From assembly GCA_949289155.1 (NCBI GenBank), contig CASEMX010000013.1:1-39064 (forward strand): a DNA stretch of 39,064 nt, in the 5' to 3' direction. How positions within the stretch are numbered: position 1 is the first letter of the stretch; each line of letters starts with the position of its first letter. The stretch comes from an uncultured Parabacteroides sp. GTDB lineage: Bacteria > Bacteroidota > Bacteroidia > Bacteroidales > Tannerellaceae. A program made the position numbers and the translations under genes. This document shows positions 15,955 through 24,500 of this stretch, in pieces. The notes beneath the pieces were generated by a model, which did not search any database, was not told the DNA's origin, and worked only from the letters and a program-made list of their open reading frames with translations.

Positions 15955-18168
15955 ATGGAAACATTACCGTTTTTTACTGCAGAAGAGAAGAAAGAATTCT
16001 CAGCAAAGTATAGGATACTGTTGCGCAATTTATATTCCTGCTTAGAAAAAGAAGATCTTCCGAAGATGCGGGAATTAATGCAACAAGTTGTCGCCAAAGA
16101 ATGCTATGGCAGAGACAAAAACGGCATTAATGGCTTGCTAAGAAACATTGATACGGCACTAATAGCCGCTGTCGAAATCGGATTGAAGCGTACTTCCATT
16201 CTTGCATTGCTACTTTATCGTCCGGTTTACAAGAATGTAATTACAATTGACAAGGTACGGGAATTATTCGACGAAGATGTTGTGCTAATGATCCAACGTT
16301 TGCTTCGAACTTCCGAACTTTATGCCCGAAATACGGCGGTTAATTCTGAGAACTTCCATCATTTATTATTTTCCTTCGCAGAAGATGTGCGCGTTATCTT
16401 ATTAATGATTGCCGATCGCCTTTGTTTGATGCGATTGGGCAAGAAATTGCAAGAAGATGACCGAATTCGGCTGGCAACAGAGGCAGCTTATCTTTACGCG
16501 CCCTTGGCTCATCGTTTAGGACTCTACAAAATAAAGAGCGAACTGGAAGATTTGTCACTAAAATATCTGGATAGGAAACAATTCGACTTTATTAAGCAGA
16601 AACTGAACGAGACGAAACGGTCGCGCGATGCTTATATTGCCCGATTTATCGCACCTATTAAAGAAAAGCTTGAACAAGCAGGTTTCAAGTTCGAGATTAA
16701 AGGTCGCACCAAATCTATTCATTCCATTAATAATAAGCTAAAGAAGCAAAAAGTTGACTTCGAACATATCTATGACCTGTTTGCAATTCGCGTGGTATTG
16801 GATTCGCCATTAGAAAAAGAGCGTTCAGATTGCTGGCAAGTCTATTCCATTGTCACAGATATGTATCAGCCCAATCCAAATCGTCTAAAAGATTGGATAT
16901 CGATTCCTAAATCCAACGGATATGAAAGTCTCCATATTACTGTTATGGGACCGGAGAACAAATGGGTCGAAGTACAAATCCGCACTAAACGAATGGACGA
17001 GATTGCCGAAAGGGGGTTAGCTGCCCATTGGCGATATAAAGGAGTAAAAGCAGAAAAAGGTTTGGACGAATTCATGAATACAGTTCGTGCAGCATTGGAA
17101 AATAAAGATTCCAATCCGCTGGATTTGATGCAAGATTTCCGCATGGATTTGTACAAAGATGAGATTTATGTATTTACTCCGACGGGCGAACTGATTAAAT
17201 TAGCGAAAGGAGCAACTGTACTCGACTTTGCATTTGCCATCCATACGCAATTAGGAAGCAAATGTGTCTCAGCAAAAGTAAATGATAAGAATGTTCCTAT
17301 CAAATATGAACTGCACAATGGAGATACGGTCTCGATTATCACTTCACCGACCCAATCGCCGAAGCGGGATTGGCTGAATTTTGTCGTTACCTCCAAAGCA
17401 AGGGTCCGGATTAAGCAAGCTTTGCGCGAAGAGGCTGCTAAAACCGCCAATTTTGCCAAAGAAATGCTCCAACGTCGCTTCAAGAATCGGAAAATCGAAC
17501 TGGAAGAGGCTCCGTTAATGCGCTATATTAAGAGGAAAGGATACAAAACCGTCACCGATTTCTACCTTGACCTTGCCGAAGAACGGTTGGATCCGAATCA
17601 GGTAATCGATGAATACGTAGAATTGACCCGAAAAGAGACTGAACAGCCGGAACATCAAACCGCACGCAGTGCAGAAGAATTTGTCACGACAACTGAAGCC
17701 GAAGAAATCGCGACGAATAAAGATGTGTTAGTCATCGATAAAAATCTGACTGGCATTGAATATAAGCTGGCCAAATGCTGTAATCCGATTTATGGCGACG
17801 AGGTTTTTGGATTTGTCTCTTCTCAAGGAATCAAAATTCATCGCATGGATTGCCCTAATGCGCAGGAGATGTTCAGCAGGTTCGGCTATCGGATTATCCG
17901 GGCAAAATGGAGCGGCAAAGGAGATAACGGATATGTGGTCACGCTTCGTATAATCGGGCGGGATGACATTGCCATTGTTACCAATATTACTTCCGTTATC
18001 GGGAAAGAACCGGGCGTTTCGTTGCGTTCGCTCAACATCAATTCGACCGACGGACTCTTTCAAGGGACATTTACAGTCATGGTTCGAGATACTATCTCCC
18101 TTAATATGCTCACCAAAAAGATTAAAACGGTGAAAGGGGTCAAGAGTGTAGAGCGACTCAATACGTAA
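15955..18168 (+). CDS. RelA/SpoT homologue, probably synthetase-only
   Basis: 737 residues with the long RSH layout: degenerate HD region (about 35-190), (p)ppGpp synthetase (about 240-350), TGS (about 400-460) and C-terminal ACT (about 659-737). The synthetase is intact: KGRTKSIHSINNKL, YDLFAIRVV, LKDWISIPKSNGYESLH, and EVQIRTKRMDE (about 338). In the HD region the catalytic HD...ED motif normally found after 'ALL' is replaced (ALLLYRPVYK), and the usual DRLHNMR is DRLCLMR, so hydrolysis is unlikely. The product should therefore be a RelA-type alarmone synthetase. TGS and ACT domains point to ribosome-linked control. It heads a gene string with cyclophilin, DUF6483-like and folB. Confidence 0.95.
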   Translation: METLPFFTAEEKKEFSAKYRILLRNLYSCLEKEDLPKMRELMQQVVAKECYGRDKNGINGLLRNIDTALIAAVEIGLKRTSILALLLYRPVYKNVITIDKVRELFDEDVVLMIQRLLRTSELYARNTAVNSENFHHLLFSFAEDVRVILLMIADRLCLMRLGKKLQEDDRIRLATEAAYLYAPLAHRLGLYKIKSELEDLSLKYLDRKQFDFIKQKLNETKRSRDAYIARFIAPIKEKLEQAGFKFEIKGRTKSIHSINNKLKKQKVDFEHIYDLFAIRVVLDSPLEKERSDCWQVYSIVTDMYQPNPNRLKDWISIPKSNGYESLHITVMGPENKWVEVQIRTKRMDEIAERGLAAHWRYKGVKAEKGLDEFMNTVRAALENKDSNPLDLMQDFRMDLYKDEIYVFTPTGELIKLAKGATVLDFAFAIHTQLGSKCVSAKVNDKNVPIKYELHNGDTVSIITSPTQSPKRDWLNFVVTSKARVRIKQALREEAAKTANFAKEMLQRRFKNRKIELEEAPLMRYIKRKGYKTVTDFYLDLAEERLDPNQVIDEYVELTRKETEQPEHQTARSAEEFVTTTEAEEIATNKDVLVIDKNLTGIEYKLAKCCNPIYGDEVFGFVSSQGIKIHRMDCPNAQEMFSRFGYRIIRAKWSGKGDNGYVVTLRIIGRDDIAIVTNITSVIGKEPGVSLRSLNINSTDGLFQGTFTVMVRDTISLNMLTKKIKTVKGVKSVERLNT

Positions 18169-18213
18169 TTTCGTAAACGGACAAGAATTATTCAATATAT
18201 AATCAGGAATAGG

Positions 18214-19020
18214 ATGAAAACATTGGTTTATTTATTGCTATTAAGCTGGCTCGGCATCTTTACGGAGCTACAAGCTGAAGAACGGACCGTAACGATTACG
18301 ACAAATGTCGGCGTTATGAAAGCTAAATTGTACGAGAACGTTCCGAATCATGTGAAGACATTTATCGAAAGAGCGCAGAGAGGAGAATACGACGGGACAT
18401 TATTCACCCGGACCATCAAAGATTTTATGATACAGGGCGGAGCCGCCGATTCGCGGAACGCCGCACCGGGAGTAAGAGTTGGAGCAGGAGACCCAAGCGC
18501 CGAAATCCTCCCGGAAATGCGACCGGAGTATTTCCACAAGAAAGGGGCATTAGCCGCGCCGCGCCAGAATGATGATGTCAATCCGCAACGGAAATCAGAT
18601 ATGTCACAGTTCTTTATCGTAGAAGGGAAAGTTTATCGCAGCGGAGAACTGGATACGCTGGAGAAAGTACAGAATTACAAGATTCGGCAAAAGGCATTGA
18701 AGCTTTATTATCACCCGCAAAGAGCGAAACTGGACTCGTTAAAGAAAGCTGATCCGCGGACTTATAACCAGCGCATTGCCGTTGTTCGGAATAAAGTGGA
18801 CTCGTTGATTCTCGCGACGCCGGGACATTTGGTCTTTACAGACGAGCAACGCAAAGCCTATACTACGGTCGGCGGTTGCCATCATCTGGACGGGCAATAT
18901 ACCATCTTCGGCGAATTGATAGAGGGCTTCGATGTACTGGACATAATAGCCAACCAGAAAACAGACAAGTACGACCGTCCGCTGAAAGATATCAAGATTA
19001 TTAAAGTAACTATTGATTAA
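18214..19020 (+). CDS. secreted cyclophilin-type peptidyl-prolyl isomerase
   Basis: 268 residues with a signal peptide (MKTLVYLLLLSWLGIFTELQA) and a cyclophilin domain: TITTNVGVMKAKLYENVPNHVKTF, DGTLFTRTIKDFMIQGG, MSQFFIVEGK, HLDGQYTIFGELIEGFDVLDIIA. An insertion of about 75 residues rich in Lys and Arg (about 148-215) splits the domain between MSQFFIVEGK and the GHLVFTDEQRKAY segment; such an insert is common in Bacteroidales homologues as far as I recall. It probably assists folding in the periplasm. It lies 46 bp after the RSH gene. Confidence 0.93.
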   Translation: MKTLVYLLLLSWLGIFTELQAEERTVTITTNVGVMKAKLYENVPNHVKTFIERAQRGEYDGTLFTRTIKDFMIQGGAADSRNAAPGVRVGAGDPSAEILPEMRPEYFHKKGALAAPRQNDDVNPQRKSDMSQFFIVEGKVYRSGELDTLEKVQNYKIRQKALKLYYHPQRAKLDSLKKADPRTYNQRIAVVRNKVDSLILATPGHLVFTDEQRKAYTTVGGCHHLDGQYTIFGELIEGFDVLDIIANQKTDKYDRPLKDIKIIKVTID

Positions 19021-19037
19021 CTCCATAATTTCACACT

Positions 19038-19439
19038 ATGTTAAAGAGAGATTTCATTATGGTACAGATTGAAGAAATCGGCAAAGCCATCGCTCTGCTG
19101 GTCTTCAATCGGAACGAAGGGAACGGGCCGGACAAGAACCCAGAGATTATCAACGATTCATTCCGTTCATTAAAGACAGATACCCAATTCCTGCTCGCCC
19201 ATGAGCCGGACGATATCGAATTGGCACTGAATCAAGACGACGGATGCGGATTGCAACGCATGGAACTGGCGGCGAAGTTGCTGGTCGAAGAGAGTTATCT
19301 CTCGCCTGTCCCGCTTCCTTTGCTGAATAAAGCACAAGAACTGCTCTATTACCTGCAAATCCACGATGCGACCTATTCTTTGGAACGGATGATGCTGATC
19401 CAAGACATCGAACAGGAGTTCAAAAGACATGGAGGATAG
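19038..19439 (+). CDS. DUF6483-like small protein
   Basis: 133 residues, acidic and helical, without signal peptide or membrane segment. The N-terminus (MLKRDFIMVQIEEIGKAIALLV) matches the pattern I associate with DUF6483 proteins of Bacteroidales; function unknown. An alternative start is Met8. It lies 18 bp after the cyclophilin gene and 6 bp before folB, so it is in the same transcription unit. Confidence 0.7.
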   Translation: MLKRDFIMVQIEEIGKAIALLVFNRNEGNGPDKNPEIINDSFRSLKTDTQFLLAHEPDDIELALNQDDGCGLQRMELAAKLLVEESYLSPVPLPLLNKAQELLYYLQIHDATYSLERMMLIQDIEQEFKRHGG

Positions 19440-19444
19440 GCTTT

Positions 19445-19798
19445 ATGACGATTAAGATTGAATTAAACGCCATGAAGTTCTATGCCTTTCATGGCGTTGC
19501 GCCGCAGGAGCGGAAAGTGGGCAATCATTTTGTCGTGGATATCCGCATGGAGGCCAACGTAAACCGAGCAACCCAGAGCGACGATATCCGCGACACGGTC
19601 AATTATGCCGAAGTTTACACTGTGGTCAAGCGCGAAATGGAACGCCCCTCCCTGTTGCTCGAAGCCGTAGCCGGACGCATTCTCCACTCGATTAAGCAAG
19701 AATTCCCTCAAGTTCGGCATCTCTGCGTAAAGGTAGCGAAACTAAACCCGCCTTTCGGAGGCGATGTCGAAAGTGCTGCCGTTCTGCTGGAAGAATAA
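19445..19798 (+). CDS. folB: dihydroneopterin aldolase
   Basis: 117 residues, normal length. It converts 7,8-dihydroneopterin to 6-hydroxymethyl-dihydropterin in folate synthesis. Seen: MKFYAFHGVAPQERKVGNHFVVD (the conserved substrate Glu in the APQE segment), NYAEVYTVV, LLEAVAGRIL, and KLNPPFGGDVESAAV with the catalytic Lys. An excellent ribosome-binding site (GGAGG) lies in the end of the previous gene. Two more folate-pathway genes, thyA and folA, follow. Confidence 0.95.
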   Translation: MTIKIELNAMKFYAFHGVAPQERKVGNHFVVDIRMEANVNRATQSDDIRDTVNYAEVYTVVKREMERPSLLLEAVAGRILHSIKQEFPQVRHLCVKVAKLNPPFGGDVESAAVLLEE

Positions 19799-19970
19799 CC
19801 GGGGGAAAATTGATTATCTCCTGACATAAAAATCAAAACATCGGCAAGAAAAGTTCGAAATGTCGGAAGAGAAAAAAGTTTCTCCCGGACCTTTTCAAGT
19901 TTAGGACGGGAGCTACTGCCTCTCATCTCCTACCCGGAAGAAAGCCCTACGCATATTCGGAAATTAATCG

Positions 19971-19978
19971 TACCTTTG
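19971..19978 (+). promoter_or_regulatory. -7 box of thyA-folA
   Basis: TACCTTTG, 25 bp before the thyA ATG. The -33 position is not TTTG. The 200-bp gap after folB holds no other recognisable feature apart from short imperfect inverted repeats near 19830-19885. Confidence 0.5.
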
Positions 19979-20003
19979 TCGGCAAAGAAGTAGCAAGGGA
20001 ACG

Positions 20004-20798
20004 ATGAAACAATACTTAGATTTACTTAACCGAGTGCTGGCGGAAGGCACACCGAAAGGAGACCGTACCGGAACGGGTACAATCAGTCTCTTCGGGCATC
20101 AGATGCGTTTCAATTTGGAAGAGGGATTTCCACTCCTGACGACCAAGAAACTCCATCTCAAATCCATTATTTATGAATTGCTTTGGTTCCTGAAGGGCGA
20201 CACGAACGTAAAATACCTTCAGGAGCATGGTGTACGTATCTGGAATGAATGGGCGGACACAAACGGCGATTTGGGGCATATCTACGGATACCAATGGCGT
20301 TCATGGCCCGACTATAACGGCGGATCAATCGACCAAATAACCGAGGCGGTTGAAACGATAAAACACAATCCGGATTCGCGCCGCATCATCGTCAATGCGT
20401 GGAACGTGGCGGACCTGCCAAACATGAATCTCCCGCCATGCCACATGTTCTTCCAATTCTATGTGTCAAACGGACGATTGAGTCTACAAATGTACCAACG
20501 GAGTGCGGATGTCTTCCTTGGCGTTCCGTTCAATATTGCTTCGTATGCGCTCCTCCTGCTGATGGTGGCACAGGTAACCGGACTGAAAGCGGGCGATTTC
20601 ATCCATACGTTGGGCGATGCGCATATTTATCTGAACCATTTGGAACAGGTAAAGCTTCAGTTGACCCGCGAACCCCGTCCGCTTCCGCACATGGAGCTGA
20701 ATCCGGAGATAAAGGACTTGTTCGATTTCAAATATGAAGATTTCAATCTGACAGATTACAACCCGCATCCGCATATTGCCGGAGTAGTTTCTGTTTAA
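20004..20798 (+). CDS. thyA: thymidylate synthase
   Basis: 264 residues, the Escherichia coli length. It methylates dUMP with methylene-tetrahydrofolate. Seen: [19 protein letters not shown], the active-site [11 protein letters not shown] with catalytic Cys (about residue 146), [24 protein letters not shown], and the C-terminal [14 protein letters not shown]. The dihydrofolate reductase gene follows after 21 bp, which is functionally sensible because ThyA produces dihydrofolate. Confidence 0.98.
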   Translation: MKQYLDLLNRVLAEGTPKGDRTGTGTISLFGHQMRFNLEEGFPLLTTKKLHLKSIIYELLWFLKGDTNVKYLQEHGVRIWNEWADTNGDLGHIYGYQWRSWPDYNGGSIDQITEAVETIKHNPDSRRIIVNAWNVADLPNMNLPPCHMFFQFYVSNGRLSLQMYQRSADVFLGVPFNIASYALLLLMVAQVTGLKAGDFIHTLGDAHIYLNHLEQVKLQLTREPRPLPHMELNPEIKDLFDFKYEDFNLTDYNPHPHIAGVVSV

Positions 20799-20819
20799 TT
20801 CTAAAATAAGATAAAAGAC

Positions 20820-21314
20820 ATGGATACAATTTCGATTATTGCTGCTATCGCCGATAACAACGCGATAGGTAAAAACCAACAATTATTATGGCATTTGCCG
20901 GCAGATATGAAGCATTTCAAAGAATTGACTACCGGACATGCCGTCATCATGGGACGTAAAACGTTCGAATCACTCCCGAATGGTCCGCTCCCGAACCGGA
21001 AAAATGTTGTATTGAGTACAATGCCGGAAGATTTCGTCAATTGTTTCGCTTGCGACTCCATGGGTGATGCACTGGAATTGTGCGAAGGGCAGGGCGAAAT
21101 ATTCATTATCGGCGGCGCATTGGTCTATCGCCAAGCCTTAAACCGGGCAGATAAGATGTATATAACGCGCGTTCATCATGAATTCGAGAATGCGGATACT
21201 TTCTTCCCGGTCGTAGATTGGGAACAATGGGAAGAGGTCGAGCACCAAGACTTCCCTGCAGACGAAAAGAACGCTTATCCCTATTCCTTCATCACATATA
21301 TAAGGAAAAAGTAG
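20820..21314 (+). CDS. folA: dihydrofolate reductase
   Basis: 164 residues. It reduces dihydrofolate to tetrahydrofolate with NADPH. Seen: IAAIADNNAIGKNQQLLWHLPADMKHFK (the catalytic acid is the Asp of LPAD), VIMGRKTFESLP, IFIIGGALVYRQAL, and the C-terminal SFITYIRK. It is coupled to thyA and appears chromosomal-type. Confidence 0.97.
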   Translation: MDTISIIAAIADNNAIGKNQQLLWHLPADMKHFKELTTGHAVIMGRKTFESLPNGPLPNRKNVVLSTMPEDFVNCFACDSMGDALELCEGQGEIFIIGGALVYRQALNRADKMYITRVHHEFENADTFFPVVDWEQWEEVEHQDFPADEKNAYPYSFITYIRKK

Positions 21315-21398
21315 AGGTTTTACTTGTATTTAACACAGTATTTACAACTTTTCGCTCTTACATTCTATCTTATATATAGCAGGAGTCAGAGCAATCAG

Positions 21399-21452
21399 AG
21401 GAGTTAAAGAAGTCTGAGCCGAATATCTTTTTGCTTGGCTTCTTTAACTCCT
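21399..21452 (+). promoter_or_regulatory. long stem-loop in the leader of the alpha-2-macroglobulin gene
   Basis: AGGAGTTAAAGAAG (21399-21412) and CTTCTTTAACTCCT (21439-21452) form a perfect 14-bp stem. A further TAACTCCT at 21464-21471 could compete for the 5' arm. It is 49 bp before the next gene, with T5 inside the loop and no T-run after the stem. It could end folA transcripts or regulate the leader. Confidence 0.5.
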
Positions 21453-21500
21453 GAATGTAGTGATAACTCCTTTAATTTCTAAAATCCAAAAAGAAAAGAT

Positions 21501-24500
21501 ATGAAAGCAAGAGCATTTTTTATTTCTTTGCTAATCGTTCCGGCATTGAGCTTTTCGGTTTATCAAGCAATAGCCGGACAAAAAGCAGAAGAGATTGAAG
21601 ACCGGGTGAGCGAAGCGATTGCCTATCAGGATTCGACGGAAGTTATCCGTTCGTTAATCGAAAAAATGAGTGGTGAGCTGGAGAAAGATAACGATAAGTT
21701 CCCTGAGCTCATCCACGAAGTAGAACAATACACCCAGAGCCTCGGCGATTCGGCAACGATTGCTCTATTGCATTCCCTCACGGCCGAGATGTACAAAACT
21801 TATTTCAACAATGAGCGGAGGAATATCCAACAACGGACCGATTTGCAAGGTTTCATTCCTGAAGATATGCGGGAATGGACCGCAAATCTCTTTGTACAAA
21901 AGATAAATGAAGAACTAAATGCCTCGTTAACTCCTATCGAAACGCTAAAAAATACCCCAACAACCCGCTTTGCTGACGTATTGGAGTTGGGAGAGGATGC
22001 ACGTCTTCTCCGGCCGACGCTCTACGATTTTCTCTTGCAACGGGCTATCGATATCCAACCCTCCGACGATTTCTACCAACGGTGGATGGCTTTCCGCGCT
22101 TCCCAAATCGGGAATCCGAAAGCTGAGTTACTGGTATCGTTGGATTATTTACGCTATCGATTGGGACATATCAATACGGATGAATATAAAGCAGGACTGG
22201 ATTCGCTGGCGGAAAAATTCCCGGACAAAGAGTGCCAATTGGAAATCGATTTGGCAAAACTCCAATGGATGCAAGCCACTCGGTACAACTTCCCCACAGA
22301 AGCAAAACGCGATTCGGCAAAAGCCGCCCTTTATGCCTTTTGTGAACAATGTTCCCGAAATTATACCAAAGGGACACTGCGGGCAAATGGATTCCGGAAT
22401 ACGAAAGCTGATTTGGAATTGCCATTACTTCAAGGAAGCAGTAATAATAACGTTTATCCGGGAAAGAATTTAGAGATAAAGATAACCTACCGAAATACCC
22501 CCAAGCTGACCGTCTATATCTACGAAAATCGGTCGAATTCGGAAACGGCAATGCGGAACAAATCCAATTTCAGGGGGAATTTGGTCAAAAAAATAGAATA
22601 TAATCTACCGATTGTCCAACCCTTTCAGGAAAAAGATACGGTTTTTTCCATCCCGATGGAACAATTGGGCCTGTATGAATATGAAGTTACAACACCGGGC
22701 GAACAATTAGCCATACAAGCGCCGTTCAGTGTAAGTCGGTTGGCTGCAATCAGTCGCACAAATGCAGATGGGAAACAAGAAATATGGGTCACGGACTTTG
22801 AAAGCGGGAAACCGCTGGCGGACATACCAGTCGTTTGTTATAACGTAACAGGACAATGGAAATCTCAAACCGTCAAGACTCTCCGGACCGATTCTGACGG
22901 CATTGCTTCATTAACCGCCGCAGACGGAAAACAAATCGATTGTGCACGCCCAATATGGGAGAAAGATACAGCATCATTCGGGACCGGACTCTCTGTGTAT
23001 TATAATAATATAGGTAAAGTGAGAGAAAAAGACCTGACTGTCTATATGTTCACAGACAGGGGCATTTATCGTCCGGGACAAACCGTTTCGTTCAAGGGAA
23101 TTATTTATGCAGAAACAGATAATGCCCTGCATGTCGTGCCTAATATGCAATATTCTGTCTCTCTTCGCGATGCGAATTATCAAGAAATAGCAAAGAAAGA
23201 ATTTACGACCAACGAATTCGGTTCTTTCCATGGGGAATTTACTTTACCGAAGACGACTTTGAATGGAAATTTCAATTTGGTTTCGGAACATACCTCTACG
23301 AATTTCCGAGTAGAAGAATATAAACGTCCCTCTTTCCTCGTTGAAATCGAACCTTTAAAGGAAGAAGTGGCATTTGGCAAGGAGATTATTCTAAAAGGAA
23401 AAGCTACCAGTTTCTCTGGTGTCGCATTGCAAGGCGGAAAGGTAACGTGGAAGATTCAGAACCGTCCGTTCTGGTTGCGCGATTATATGATAAATCCATA
23501 CGATTTTACTTATGACCAAGCGGCAAGCGGGATAACCAATGTGGATAATGAGGGGGATTTCCAAATCCGATTCACGCCGGAACGCAAATCTACGTCCGAT
23601 AACCCCGTATTCCGTTCGTATCAAGTAGAAGTCACGTTGACCGACAGCAAAGGCGAGACCCAAACTGCGGAATATACTTTCTCTGTCGGTGACGCGGGGA
23701 TAGTCTTATCCGTAGATATCGATGCCCAAATGGAAAAAGAGAAAGCCTCTGCTAAAATCATAGCACAAACCGTAAACGGCGAGCCGGTCGATACACAAGG
23801 AACTTATACGATTTTCCGGATTCAGACGGAGAAAGCCGATTCCATTTCAGCTATCGGTACATTTTCTACGGAAAAACCATTGGATAAAACGGTGTTCGAA
23901 AAACTTCCTTCAGGGAAATATCGCCTGCAAGCCCATACGATGGATAAAAATGGAGTAAAAGTAGAGAATGAAAGGGAGTTTATTCTCTTCAGCTTGGCGG
24001 ATGCACGTCCTCCGATTCCCTCTTTTGGTTGGATGCCGCAATCCCGCATCGAAGTAGAGGAGAACGAAATGGCGGATATCCTATTCGGAACCTCTGAAAG
24101 CCCTGCCTATGTCTTATATGAACTGTTCAGCGAAGAGGGAAAGCTCTTGAAACGCGAACGGATAACGATGGAGAATGAGAATCGCCATTTCCCGGTTCTT
24201 TTTTCATCGGATTACGGACAGGGAATTACCGCTTCGTTTACTTTTATAAAGAATGGCGAGGTCTATTCGTCTGAATGCCGTATTTACAAAAAGGAACCGG
24301 AGCGTCGATTGACTTTCCGGACGGAAACATTCCGCGACCATCTTTTGCCGGGCAGTACGGAAAGCTGGAGATTCCGTTTGTTGGATAAAGATTCGTTAGC
24401 CGTGCGTGCAGAAGTATTGGCGAGCATGTACGATGCGTCACTGGATGAATTGACTCCCTATCAGTGGATTTTCCGTCCGGCTCTCCGTTATTCTTTTTGG

